Position numbers and translations under genes: made by a program
Notes under the pieces: model-generated
What the model was told of the DNA's origin: nothing
Database searches by the model: none
Seen by the model: only the letters and a program-made list of their open reading frames with translations
Assembly: GCF_023721815.1 (NCBI RefSeq)
Contig: NZ_JAMDLI010000005.1
Span: forward strand, 1 to 64,000
DNA: 64,000 bases
Source: Pleomorphomonas sp. JP5
GTDB lineage: Bacteria > Pseudomonadota > Alphaproteobacteria > Rhizobiales > Pleomorphomonadaceae
Reading direction: 5' to 3'
Shown: positions 54,149 through 62,515 of the stretch, piece by piece
How positions within the stretch are numbered: position 1 is the first letter of the stretch
Layout: every line of letters begins with the position of its first letter

Positions 54149-55627
54149 ATGACCGCCCGTCCCGATCCCAACGAGGACCTCATTCGGCTTGCCGCCGAGT
54201 GTCGGCATGACCCTGATCGCTGGTCGATTGCCGCCTACGACTGGGGCGAGGGCGATCTGGCCGCGCACACCGGCCCGCGCGCGTGGCAGCGGCAGATCAA
54301 CCGGGAGATACGCGATCATCTCGCCGATCCCGCCAAGCGCTTCACGCCGCTCAGGATCGCCGTCGCCTCGGGGCACGGCATCGGCAAGTCGGCCGAGATG
54401 GGGATGCTCAGCAACTGGGCGATGTCCTGCTGGGCAGATTGCAAGATCGTGGTCACCGCCAACACCCGCTCGCAGATGCAGACCAAGACGGCGCCGGAGG
54501 TGGGCCTGTGGTTCCGCCGCTCGGTGACGGCGCACTGGTTCGACACGCAGGCGCAGTCGATCCGCAGCCGCGACAGCAAGCGGGCCGACAGCTGGCGGCT
54601 CGATTTCGTCACCTGGTCGGCCGAGAACACCGAGGCCTTCGCCGGGCTGCACAACCAGGGCCGCATCATCCTGCTGCTGTTCGACGAAGCGTCGGCCATC
54701 GCCGACAAGGTGTGGGAGGTGGCCGAGGGCGCGCTGACCGACGAGGGGACGGTGATCATCTGGGTGGCCTTCGGCAACCCGACGCGCAACGGCGGCCGCT
54801 TCCGCGAATGCTTCCGCCGCTATCGCCACCGCTGGATCACCCGCCACATCGACAGCCGCTCCGTCGAGGGCACCAACAAGGCCTATCTGCAATCGATCGT
54901 CGACGATGCCGGCGGCGAGGACAGCGACGTGGCGAAATACCGCGTGCGCGGCCAGTTCCCCAGCCAATCGCCGATGCAGTTCATTGGCGAGGCGGATGTG
55001 GAGGCGGCGCGGGCGCGGCACCTTCGCCCCGAGCAATATGGTTTCGCGCCCAAGATCATCGGCGTCGACCCGGCCTGGACCGGCGTCGACAAGGTGGAGA
55101 TCGTGCTGCGGCAGGGGCTGACGGTGAAGAGCCTCTTGAGCCTGCCGAGGAACGACAACGACGTGGAGGTGGCCAACCTGATCGCCCGCTTCGAGGACGA
55201 GGAGGGCGCGGACGCCGTGTTCGTCGACGCCGGCTATGGCACCGGCATCGTCAGCGCCGGGCGGACGATGGGGCGGAACTGGCGGCTGGTCTGGTTCGCC
55301 GGCAAGCCGATCGACCCCGGCTACCTCAACAAACGGGCGGAGATGTGGGGCCTCGTCAAGCGCTGGCTGAAGGACGGCGGCGCCATCGACCCCGACGATC
55401 AGGGCCTCTTCGACGACCTGATCGGCCCGGAAACCGTGCCCCGGCTCGACGGCAAGATCCAGCTGGAAAGCAAGGCCGACATGAAGGCGCGGGGGATTCC
55501 GTCACCGAACCGGGCCGACGCGCTGGCGCTGACGTTTGCCGAGCCGGTGGTCAAGCGGGTGGCGGGACAGGGCGGGAGTGTGAGGCGGGGCGTGGAGGAG
55601 AGATACGATCCGCACGCGGGGTTGTGA
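54149..55627 (+). CDS. Terminase large subunit
   Basis: 492 residues. ATPase domain with Walker A SGHGIGKS at about residues 74-80 and Walker B ILLLFDEAS at about 172-180; nuclease domain with IIGVDPAWTG (about 305), DAVFVDAGYGTG (about 355) and NRADALALTFA near the end, which supply the acidic metal ligands. It drives DNA packaging into proheads. The start at 54149 has GGAGG upstream. The last residues YDPHAGL are repeated, with the stop codon, at 57171-57197, which points to an insertion behind this gene. Confidence 0.93.
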   Translation: MTARPDPNEDLIRLAAECRHDPDRWSIAAYDWGEGDLAAHTGPRAWQRQINREIRDHLADPAKRFTPLRIAVASGHGIGKSAEMGMLSNWAMSCWADCKIVVTANTRSQMQTKTAPEVGLWFRRSVTAHWFDTQAQSIRSRDSKRADSWRLDFVTWSAENTEAFAGLHNQGRIILLLFDEASAIADKVWEVAEGALTDEGTVIIWVAFGNPTRNGGRFRECFRRYRHRWITRHIDSRSVEGTNKAYLQSIVDDAGGEDSDVAKYRVRGQFPSQSPMQFIGEADVEAARARHLRPEQYGFAPKIIGVDPAWTGVDKVEIVLRQGLTVKSLLSLPRNDNDVEVANLIARFEDEEGADAVFVDAGYGTGIVSAGRTMGRNWRLVWFAGKPIDPGYLNKRAEMWGLVKRWLKDGGAIDPDDQGLFDDLIGPETVPRLDGKIQLESKADMKARGIPSPNRADALALTFAEPVVKRVAGQGGSVRRGVEERYDPHAGL

Positions 55628-55632
55628 CGGCC

Positions 55633-56067
55633 TCAGGAGGCGCGGCTTTTCCTTTCCAGCGCCTCGCTCATGCGGGCGCGCCAGTTGGCGCCGCCGATGG
55701 CCTTGAAATGGGCAACCGTCTCCGGCGACAGGCGCAGGGTGACGGCCTCCTTGGCCTTGTCGGTCTTCGGCCGGCCGCGTCCGCGTTTGATGGCTTCGGC
55801 CAGATCGGGCAGCGCCACAGCGAGAGGAACGGCCTTCGCCAGTTCCTCGGATGTCAGTGGCCGCTCGATCTCAGGATCCGGGCCGATCAGCTCGCCGGTC
55901 GCCGTTTCCACCCACCAACCGTCATCGTCCTGATGGGCGCCGCCGGCGGCGATCAGCGCTTTCATCTCGCGGTCGTAGACCTGCCAGCGACGCGTCATCT
56001 CCGCGTCGTCCTCAGGGCTGTCGCCGAGATCCCTGGTGATGAAGCTCGGCCATTTCTTGTCAGTCAT
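55633..56067 (-). CDS. BrnA-family antitoxin-like protein, orphan
   Basis: 144 residues. The C-terminal part (GRPKTDKAKEAVTLRLSPET, then VAHFKAIGGANWRARMSEAL) is the BrnA ribbon-helix-helix-like domain, and RPLTSEELAKAVPL precedes it as usual. BrnA is the antitoxin of the BrnT toxin and autoregulates the pair. No BrnT gene lies upstream or downstream; the upstream DNA is a palindromic element. It is oriented against the phage genes, and belongs to the cassette inserted after terL. Confidence 0.78.
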   Translation of the reverse strand: MTDKKWPSFITRDLGDSPEDDAEMTRRWQVYDREMKALIAAGGAHQDDDGWWVETATGELIGPDPEIERPLTSEELAKAVPLAVALPDLAEAIKRGRGRPKTDKAKEAVTLRLSPETVAHFKAIGGANWRARMSEALERKSRAS

Positions 56068-56084
56068 GGATCAGGCTGCCCTGG

Positions 56085-56310
56085 TTCTTGGAGCGTGATA
56101 TCGGCCGGGAGTTCATTCTGCCCGAGATCCTCGCCTGCGCAAGGATGACAGATTTATATAAATGAAAACAGCTGGATAGCGCAACGCATCTCGCTCTGGC
56201 TCCCGCTTATATCACGCCGTCATCCTTGCGCAGGCGAGGACCTCAGGAAGGTGGAGCGAGGGGGACATATCAGGCTGCCTTTGTTCGGTAAGCCCGATAT
56301 TGGCAATTCG
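56085..56310. repeat. Single palindromic element in the inserted cassette
   Basis: Right arm about 56091-56165 (GCGTGATATCGGCCGGGAG, AGATCCTCGCC, AAGGATGACAG), linker of about 50 bp, left arm about 56217-56300 ending AAGCCCGATATTGG. Confidence 0.85.
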
Positions 56311-56314
56311 CCGG

Positions 56315-57064
56315 TCACGCCGCCCCTGTTCCCTCCGGCGGCCTGTCGAGATCGATGTTCTCTGCCCGGGCGTAACAGACGCAGACCACCACGTTGACGT
56401 AGGTGAGCAGGGCGAGGCCGACGAGGGCGATCAGGTAGCCGGCGGCGAGGCCGATGGGGGCGAGGGCGCCGCCCTGCGTCATCAGCATCGGCGGCCACCC
56501 GAAGGCGGCGAGGTGGGCGAGGACGATGAGACACCAGACGACAAAGGCGGCGGCCAGCGCCAGCACCAGACGCCAGTAGACGGTGTGCAGCGACATGACG
56601 CCGCGCAGCAGCGCCCGGTGCAGGCCGGCGCCCTTGCCGGCGATGCCTGCGGGAATCCAGCTGCCCAGGAGGGTGACGATCAGCGGCAGGGTGAGCACCA
56701 GCAGGCCGGCGACGATCAGCAGTTCGGCCAGCGACGGATACATGCCGAAGACCATCAGCGCCGTGGTGCGGTAGGTGGCGTAGAGCATGACCGAAGTGAG
56801 GAGAACGGCGATCAGCACCACCTTGAAGCCGGCGGCCATCGAGCCGGGCGCGGTGAAGCCGGCGGCGCTGCTGAGCGGCATGCCGCGCAGCACCAGAAAC
56901 GGCAGGCCGGTGGAAAGATAGAGGCAGGCGACGATCTCGCCGACGTGCCCCGGCTCGGCGAACAGCTCGAGGCCGATCAGCGCCTCCCAGCCGACGATCA
57001 GCAGCGCCAGCAGCAGATAGAGAACATAGTGGTCGCGCATGATGCGCGCCGATCTGACCAGCAT
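56315..57064 (-). CDS. Multi-span membrane protein of unknown function
   Basis: 249 residues with about six hydrophobic segments (YVLYLLLALLIVGWEALIGL, VVLIAVLLTSVMLYATYRTT, LLIVAGLLVLTLPLIVTLLG, LVLALAAAFVVWCLIVLAHL, GLAAGYLIALVGLALLTYVN). No family is recognised. The ATG at 57064 with GAGGAGCG upstream begins the protein; the frame runs open to 57280 through phage DNA and was rejected. It points against the phage genes and lies with the BrnA gene in a cassette between terL and the next phage gene. Confidence 0.7.
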   Translation of the reverse strand: MLVRSARIMRDHYVLYLLLALLIVGWEALIGLELFAEPGHVGEIVACLYLSTGLPFLVLRGMPLSSAAGFTAPGSMAAGFKVVLIAVLLTSVMLYATYRTTALMVFGMYPSLAELLIVAGLLVLTLPLIVTLLGSWIPAGIAGKGAGLHRALLRGVMSLHTVYWRLVLALAAAFVVWCLIVLAHLAAFGWPPMLMTQGGALAPIGLAAGYLIALVGLALLTYVNVVVCVCYARAENIDLDRPPEGTGAA

Positions 57065-57086
57065 GGTTCGCTCCTCGATGATTGGC

Positions 57087-57197
57087 GCCCTGCCTATCGC
57101 AAATGCCTCCGAGGCGCCACCGCCGACCCGCCAACCGCAGCCCGGAAACCCCACCCGCCGTATGGACGAAGGATACGATCCACATGCGGGGCTATGA
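57087..57197 (+). pseudogene. Duplicated remnant of a terminase large subunit 3' end
   Basis: Reading frame without its own start ending GNPTRRMDEGYDPHAGL and a TGA at 57195-57197. The last seven residues equal those of the terL gene (VRRGVEERYDPHAGL, stop at 55625-55627), while the codons differ at several third positions. Upstream text (GALPIANASEAPPPTRQ) resembles ALTFAEPVVKRVAGQ only loosely. I read it as the original or a second allele's terL tail, left behind on the far side of the BrnA/membrane-protein insertion. Confidence 0.65.
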
Positions 57198-57200
57198 TCC

Positions 57201-57404
57201 ATGTGCCTTTCCTCGTCCACTCCCAAGGTGGAGCAATACAAGACCTCGGCGCAGGCCCAGGAGCCGGATAACGGCGCCATTCAGACGGCGGCGGCGCGGC
57301 GGGCGACCGACCGGCTGAGGGCCGGGGGCTCCACCATTCTCACCAGTGCCAACGGCGTGTTGCAGGATGCGACCACGCAAAAGTCAGTCCTTCTGGGGGT
57401 GTGA
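57201..57404 (+). CDS. Small phage protein between terminase and portal
   Basis: 67 residues, MCLSSSTPKVEQYKTSAQAQ then ARRATDRLRAGGSTILTSAN and GVLQDATTQKSVLLG. Short proteins with the STILTSxxGVxQDATTxxxxLLG ending regularly sit just before the portal gene in podovirus-like prophages. Function unknown. It starts 3 bp after the terL remnant's stop and ends overlapping the portal start (TGATG). Confidence 0.75.
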   Translation: MCLSSSTPKVEQYKTSAQAQEPDNGAIQTAAARRATDRLRAGGSTILTSANGVLQDATTQKSVLLGV

Positions 57405-59098
57405 TGGAAGCGCGCGCCAATGAAACGCAGGTCCAGTATCACCGCCGCCGGGCCGAGGAGCTGAAGCGGGTTCGCCAGCCGTGGGAGGCCACCTGGAACG
57501 GCCTTGCCGATTTCGTGGCGCCGCATCGACTGCGCCTCGAAGCCACCGACGAGCGGGCGATTTCGCGCAAGCGCATTCTCGACCCCTCCGGCACCTTCGC
57601 CTGGCGGACGCTGGCCTCCGGCATGCACTCGGGGCTGACGTCGCCGGCGCGCCCCTGGTTCCGCTTTGCCACCGTCGATCCGGAGCTGCGAGAGTGGGGC
57701 CCGGTGAAGCTGTGGGTGGACGAGGTGGAGGCGATCGAGCGGCGGATGTTCCAGCGCTCCAACGTCTATCCCGCCTTCCACGAGGGCTATGGCGACATCG
57801 GCCTGTTCGGCCAGTCCTGCGGCATATTGATCGAGGGCGGCGACGACCCGCTGCACATGATCCAGCTGCTGCACGGCCGCTTCTGGATCGCGCGGGACGC
57901 CGAGGGCCGGGCGACGACGCTCTACCGCATGCTGCGCTGGTCGGTGGAGAAGATCGTGCGGCGGTTCGGGCTCGACACCATCTCGTCATCCATCCGCTCG
58001 GCCTATGACGCTGGCCGCTACGACCAGACCTTCGACATCTGGCACGCCATCGAGCCGCGCCAGAATCGCGACAGCGGCAAGATCGACAAGCGCAACAAGC
58101 CGTTCCTCTCCAATTACTGGGAGGCCAATGGCAACTCCGGTGATGGCCTCTTGGAGGAAAGCGGTTTCGACAGCAACCCGATCATCTGCCCGCCGTGGCT
58201 GATCTGCGGCGACGACGCTTACGCGCAGTCGCCCGGCATGGACACCATCGGCGACGTGAAGTCGTTGCAGGCCATGGTGCGCGACAAGCTGGAGGTGATC
58301 GCAAAATTGGCGCGGCCGCCGCTGCAGGGGCCGACGAGTTTGAACGGCAACCCGATGTCGCTGCTGCCCGGCGCCATCACCTTCGTCGACGACCCGACGG
58401 GGAAGGGGCTCAGGCCGGTGATGGAGGCGTCGCCGCAGATCGGGCCGCTGTTGCAGGACATCGCCGAGACGCGGCAGCGCATCTCCACCGGCTTCTATGC
58501 CGACCTGTTCCTGATGCTGTCCAACATGGAGGGCATCCAGCCGCGCAACCAGATGGAAATCGCCGAGCGCAAGGAAGAGAAGCTGTTGGCGCTCGGGCCG
58601 GTGCTGGAGAACATCTACAACAACCAGCTGGAGCCCTGCGTCGACCGGGCGTTCGAGATCGGCCTCAAGCGCAACCTGTTCCCCCCGCCGCCGCGCGAGA
58701 TCCAGAACCAGCGCCTAGCGGTGGAATATATCTCGACGTTGGCCCAGGCGCAGAAGGCGGTGGCCACCGGCGCCGTGGAGCGGCTCGTCGGCTTCGCCAG
58801 CCAGTGGGCGGCGATGAAGCCGGAGGTGCTGGACAAGCTCGATGCCGACCAGTCGATCGACGTCTACGCCGACATGATCGGCGCGCCGGCAGCCATCGTG
58901 GTGCCCGACGACAAGGTGCAGGAAGCGCGGCAGGCGCGGGCGCAACAGCAGCAGCAGGCGCAGATGGCGCAAATGGCGAAGACGGTCGCGCCGGCGATCT
59001 CCGCCGGGGCGGATGCGGTGCGGGCGGGGAAGGATGCGGGGATCGATCCGGCAGCGGCGCAGCAGCTGATGGCGCAGCTGGGGATTGGGGGTGGGTAG
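57404..59098 (+). CDS. Portal (head-to-tail connecting) protein
   Basis: 564 residues. RRRAEELKRVRQPWEATWNG then LADFVAPHRLR at the start, SGMHSGLTSPARPWFRF at about 70, and RISTGFYADLFLMLSNMEGI at about 360-380 are the landmarks of the podovirus head-to-tail connector family. The C-terminal 60 residues are glutamine- and alanine-rich (ARAQQQQQAQMAQMAKTVAP). Twelve copies form the DNA channel at one capsid vertex. A GTG lies one codon upstream; the ATG overlapping the previous stop is preferred. Confidence 0.9.
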   Translation: MEARANETQVQYHRRRAEELKRVRQPWEATWNGLADFVAPHRLRLEATDERAISRKRILDPSGTFAWRTLASGMHSGLTSPARPWFRFATVDPELREWGPVKLWVDEVEAIERRMFQRSNVYPAFHEGYGDIGLFGQSCGILIEGGDDPLHMIQLLHGRFWIARDAEGRATTLYRMLRWSVEKIVRRFGLDTISSSIRSAYDAGRYDQTFDIWHAIEPRQNRDSGKIDKRNKPFLSNYWEANGNSGDGLLEESGFDSNPIICPPWLICGDDAYAQSPGMDTIGDVKSLQAMVRDKLEVIAKLARPPLQGPTSLNGNPMSLLPGAITFVDDPTGKGLRPVMEASPQIGPLLQDIAETRQRISTGFYADLFLMLSNMEGIQPRNQMEIAERKEEKLLALGPVLENIYNNQLEPCVDRAFEIGLKRNLFPPPPREIQNQRLAVEYISTLAQAQKAVATGAVERLVGFASQWAAMKPEVLDKLDADQSIDVYADMIGAPAAIVVPDDKVQEARQARAQQQQQAQMAQMAKTVAPAISAGADAVRAGKDAGIDPAAAQQLMAQLGIGGG

Positions 59099-59104
59099 GG
59101 GTAG

Positions 59105-59270
59105 GGAGGCCGATATGGGCCGGAGAGCTCTACCTTCCTGAGGTCCTGCGCCTGCGCGCAGGATGACAGCTTATGTGATTGTTTTCATTTATATAAAGCC
59201 GTCATCCTGCGCGCAGGCGCAGGACCTCAGGCAGAACTGGGTGAGTGGCTACTATAGGGCGCGTCCGAAT
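59105..59270. repeat. Short palindromic element between phage genes
   Basis: Right arm about 59110-59176, very short linker (about 25 bp) and left arm about 59195-59268 ending GGCTACTATAGGGCGCG. It separates the portal gene from the Bbp19-like gene. Confidence 0.85.
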
Positions 59271-59327
59271 GGCGCCCATGCCGGATTGCGCGATTTAATC
59301 TCCTAAAATCAACAGGATACCTTTGTG

Positions 59328-59696
59328 ATGCTCGATGAGTTCGAAGCGCGTGAGGCGCGGGATGCCGAGGCGCGCAAACACGCCGCGCAGGAGGAGGCGG
59401 ATCTTGTCGATGCTTTCCGCCTGATGATGGAAACGGCCGAGGGCAAGCGGGTGGTGTTCTGGCTGCTGGGCCGGGCGGGGCTCTACGCCAATGCCTTCGA
59501 TGCCGGCAGCGAGGCGGCCGAGCGCTATCGCCTGGGGCGGCAGTCCCTGGGGCTCGAAATCCTGCAGAAACTCGATCTCGTCGACCTCAGGCTCTACCCG
59601 CGCCTGCTGCTCGAACGCGGCGAGGCGAAGGAGCTGGAACGGGCCGCCCGCATGGCCGCCGGCAAACCAGAAGATGGGGACGACCAATATGCTTGA
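59328..59696 (+). CDS. Bbp19-like phage protein
   Basis: 122 residues. VDAFRLMMETAEGKRVVFWL then LGRAGLYANAFDAGSEAAER and YRLGRQSLGLEILQKL fit the Bbp19 family of podovirus head-region proteins (TPEGRRFxWxLLxxAG pattern). Role unknown, always next to scaffold and capsid genes. AGGA lies 11 bp upstream of the ATG, and a GTG one codon earlier is an alternative start. It overlaps the next gene by 8 bp. Confidence 0.7.
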   Translation: MLDEFEAREARDAEARKHAAQEEADLVDAFRLMMETAEGKRVVFWLLGRAGLYANAFDAGSEAAERYRLGRQSLGLEILQKLDLVDLRLYPRLLLERGEAKELERAARMAAGKPEDGDDQYA

Positions 59697-60363
59697 GCGA
59701 TGGATGAGCGGTGCGGCGGTGTTTGCGCCTGAGGGTGACGGCATGGGCGAGGGCGCGGAAGCGGCTGCGCCTGAGAGCCTGATGTTCCCGAGCGAGGCTG
59801 GGCCGACTGATACCGGGGCCGAAAGCGAGGCCTCACCGCCGGACCAGGACACTCCCGAGACGGAGGCCCCCAACCCCGACGACGAAATCCCCGATGATGG
59901 CCGCTACGACTTCGACCTGCCCGAGGGCATGGCGATGGACGAGAAGCTGGCCGAGGCGATGCAGCCGGTGCTGAAAGACATCGGCCTGACGCGCGGCCAG
60001 GCGCAGGCGCTGGCCGGCGCGCTCGCCAGTCATCGCCAGGCGGAAGCTGCGGCCGGCGCCCATGAGTGGGCCGACATCCAGACGGGATGGATCGCCTCGG
60101 CCAAGAAGGACCAGGAGATCGGCGGCGCCCGCTGGGACGCCTCGGTTTCCACCGCGCAGGGCGCGCTCGCCCGCTTCGGCACGCCGGGGCTTCGCACCTT
60201 CCTCACCGAAAGTGGCGGCGGAAACCACCCGGAAGTTATCCGGTTCATGGCGCGCGTCGGAAGCGCGATCGCCGAAGACCGGCCGGAGAGCGGCGGGGCC
60301 GGGGCAGGTCGCCCCATCGATGCCGCCCACCTGCTGTTTCCGAGCGACAAGCCCAAGGGGTAA
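59689..60363 (+). CDS. Probable capsid scaffolding protein
   Basis: 224 residues. An acidic, proline- and glutamate-rich first half (EASPPDQDTPETEAPNPDDE), then a helical region (GMAMDEKLAEAMQPVLKDIG; TRGQAQALAGALASHRQAEA) ending in HPEVIRFMARVGSAIAEDRP. Composition, length and position directly before the major capsid gene fit a podovirus scaffold. Sequence family not certain. The longer frame from 59491 is a shadow of the upstream gene. Confidence 0.75.
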   Translation: MLERWMSGAAVFAPEGDGMGEGAEAAAPESLMFPSEAGPTDTGAESEASPPDQDTPETEAPNPDDEIPDDGRYDFDLPEGMAMDEKLAEAMQPVLKDIGLTRGQAQALAGALASHRQAEAAAGAHEWADIQTGWIASAKKDQEIGGARWDASVSTAQGALARFGTPGLRTFLTESGGGNHPEVIRFMARVGSAIAEDRPESGGAGAGRPIDAAHLLFPSDKPKG

Positions 60364-60370
60364 ATGACAC

Positions 60371-61420
60371 ATGGCCACCGTTGGCACCTACTACCCGAAC
60401 CTGATCGACGCGCAGAAGCAGAGCGCCGAGGGTACGGTTCTCGAAATCCTGTCGCAGCAGAATCCGGTGCTGGACGACGCGATGGTCACCGTCTGCAACC
60501 AGCAGGCCATCCATCGCCACATGATCCGCACCGGCCTGCCGTCCGTCGCCTGGGGGCGTCTCTACAAGGGCGTGCCGCAGTCGAAGGCCACCGTGCAGCA
60601 GGTGGACGACACCACCGGCTTCCTCGAGGCGCGCTCGGAGATCGACGTGCGCCTGCTCGCTCTTGCCAAGGACGCCGCCAAGCAGCGCCTCGTCGACAGC
60701 GCGCCGTTCCTCGAGGCGATGAACCAGGAGATGGCGACCGGCATCTTCTACCACGACGTCGCCACCACGCCGGAGAAGTTCAAGGGCCTCGCCGCCCGCT
60801 ACAATGCCTATTACGACGGCCCCAACGCCACCAAGCCCAACGTCGCCGCCGGACAGGTGATCGACGGCGGCGGCCGAGGTGCCGACAACACCTCCATCTG
60901 GTTCGTCACCTGGGGCGACCACGCCACGTCGCTCCTGACGCCCGAGGGCATCCCGACGGGCGTTCAGGTTGCCGACAAGGGCGAGGAAGTGACGCTGGAT
61001 GCGGCCGGCAACAAGTTCTACGTCAAGTCGACGCTGTTCTCCTGGCACGTCGGCATGTTCGTCAAGGACTGGCGCTACAACGCCCGCATCGCCAACATCG
61101 ACGTTTCCGACATGATGGCGGGGTCGGTGGACATCTGGAAGCTCTTGCGTGAGGCCTACTATCGCCTGCAGTCGCGCCGGCTGAACGCCACGTCGAGCCG
61201 CATCGCCATCTACATGAACCGCGACGTCCTCGAAGTGCTCGACGCCCAGTCGTCCGACCGGTCGCTGATCACCAACGCCGGCACCGCCAACTACAGCGCG
61301 CCGGGCCTCAAGCGCGACAGCATCGAGGGCAAGGAAGTGCTGACCTATCGCGGCATTCCGATCCGCGAGACGGATGCGCTGCTGAACACGGAAGCGGCCC
61401 TTCCGGCTTATGCGGGCTGA
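60371..61420 (+). CDS. Major capsid protein
   Basis: 349 residues. VLEILSQQNPVLDDAMVTVC, SQSKATVQQVDDTTGFLEAR-like text (SKATVQQVDDTTGFLEARSE), and HVGMFVKDWRYNARIANIDV match the HK97-fold capsid proteins of Bordetella phage BPP-1-like podoviruses. Near the end ILTYRGIPIRETDAL-type text (VLTYRGIPIRETDALLNTE) is typical. Forms the icosahedral shell. Spacing of 7 bp after the scaffold gene, and a hairpin terminator follows. Confidence 0.9.
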   Translation: MATVGTYYPNLIDAQKQSAEGTVLEILSQQNPVLDDAMVTVCNQQAIHRHMIRTGLPSVAWGRLYKGVPQSKATVQQVDDTTGFLEARSEIDVRLLALAKDAAKQRLVDSAPFLEAMNQEMATGIFYHDVATTPEKFKGLAARYNAYYDGPNATKPNVAAGQVIDGGGRGADNTSIWFVTWGDHATSLLTPEGIPTGVQVADKGEEVTLDAAGNKFYVKSTLFSWHVGMFVKDWRYNARIANIDVSDMMAGSVDIWKLLREAYYRLQSRRLNATSSRIAIYMNRDVLEVLDAQSSDRSLITNAGTANYSAPGLKRDSIEGKEVLTYRGIPIRETDALLNTEAALPAYAG

Positions 61421-61437
61421 TCGCTGAGTTCTGAAGT

Positions 61438-61470
61438 GCCCGCCTCGGCGGGCGCCTTTCTCCCCGTTTT
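61438..61470 (+). terminator. Hairpin after the capsid gene
   Basis: Stem GCCCGCC (61438-61444), two-base loop, GGCGGGC (61447-61453), then GCCTTTCTCCCCGTTTT. Probably lowers expression of the two genes behind the capsid gene. Confidence 0.6.
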
Positions 61471-61485
61471 CTCAAGGACAAACCC

Positions 61486-61908
61486 ATGATCCTGGACACT
61501 CAGGCGCTGTTCTCGGACGCTCAGGCGGTGACCGCGACGGCCGCCTCCACCAACACCATCGACTTCGGCCCGATCTCGCCGGCCGCGCGCAACTTCGACG
61601 TCGGCAAGGGCGACGACGTGGCGCTGCTGGTGCAGGTGGTGGAGGACTTCAACAACCTTACCTCGCTCTCGATCGACCTGGAACTCGACAGCACCACGAC
61701 GTTCACGCCCGACCGCGTCATCCCGCTGGCCACCGTGCCGCTCGCCAAGCTGAAGGCCGGTTCGCAGATCGCCTGCGACGGCCTGCCGCGCGGCCTGACC
61801 CTGCAGTACGGCCGCCTCAAGTACACGGTCACCGGCACGGCGCCGACCACGGGCAAGATCACCGCCGGCGTGGTGGCCGGAGTACAGTCCAACGGGGTGG
61901 CCATCTGA
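61486..61908 (+). CDS. Bbp16-family capsid cement protein
   Basis: 140 residues, beta-rich: [20 protein letters not shown], then [20 protein letters not shown] and [20 protein letters not shown]. Matches the Bbp16 group of capsid-stabilising proteins, which bind on the outside of podovirus heads. It follows the major capsid gene after a hairpin, and its stop overlaps the next start (TGATG). Confidence 0.85.
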   Translation: MILDTQALFSDAQAVTATAASTNTIDFGPISPAARNFDVGKGDDVALLVQVVEDFNNLTSLSIDLELDSTTTFTPDRVIPLATVPLAKLKAGSQIACDGLPRGLTLQYGRLKYTVTGTAPTTGKITAGVVAGVQSNGVAI

Positions 61909-62195
61909 TGCGCGTCACCGCCGTCCGCAAGGGCTACTTCGGCGGCAAGATCCGCGACGCCGGGGAGGTCTTCGACCTTCCCGACGCGCTGATGAAGGGT
62001 GGCGTGAAACCGTCGTGGGTGGAGGCGGAAGGAGAATCCGCCGCCCCACCTCACCCCGCCGACGACCCCGCCCCCCGCAAGCGCGGAAGGAAGCCGAAGG
62101 CCGCGAGCACGCCGGAGGCTCCCGCCGGCAACGGCCTGACGGAAGCCCTCGGCGGCCCCCCGCCGGACTGGCTGCCGGGGGATCTGGGCGAGTGA
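61908..62195 (+). CDS. Small phage protein with disordered basic tail
   Basis: 95 residues. The first 45 ([20 protein letters not shown], then VFDLPDALMKGGVKPSWVEA) resemble small head-region proteins of many phages; the remainder is Pro/Ala/Lys-rich (RKRGRKPKAASTPEAPAG). Function unknown. It is the last phage gene, followed by a terminator. Tail, lysis and tail-fibre genes that should come next are absent. Confidence 0.75.
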   Translation: MRVTAVRKGYFGGKIRDAGEVFDLPDALMKGGVKPSWVEAEGESAAPPHPADDPAPRKRGRKPKAASTPEAPAGNGLTEALGGPPPDWLPGDLGE

Positions 62196-62212
62196 GGCAA
62201 GGATGAGTGAGA

Positions 62213-62243
62213 CAGGCGGGCTTCGGCCCGCCTGAGCTTTTTG
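62213..62243 (+). terminator. Rho-independent terminator at the end of the phage module
   Basis: Stem CAGGCGGGC, loop TTCG, GCCCGCCTG, then AGCTTTTTGG. A textbook terminator 18 bp after the last phage gene. Confidence 0.88.
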
Positions 62244-62244
62244 G

Positions 62245-62515
62245 GGGGAGACCTATATCGGCCCCGTGCCCCTTCCGGCCTGAGGTCCTGCGCCTGAAGC
62301 GCAGGATGACAATTTATATAAATGGAACAAATAGATATAGGTTTTCGCCTGCTCTCTTAGGTCGGCGTGTTCCGCATGGGGCGGTGATGCCGTGAGGAAC
62401 CCTTGCGGCCACCTAACCGATTGCATCCTTTATATAAATCGTCATCCTGCGCTTCAGGCGCAGGACCTCGGGCCGGAAGGGGCGGTACTCCGATATAGGT
62501 CTCCCTTGGACGCAC
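62245..62515. repeat. Single complete palindromic element, type copy
   Basis: Starts GGAGACCTATATCGGCCCC and ends CCGATATAGGTCTCC, showing 15-bp terminal inverted repeats. Right arm to about 62327, linker about 62328-62425, left arm from about 62426. The clearest single copy for defining the ends of the family. Confidence 0.88.
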
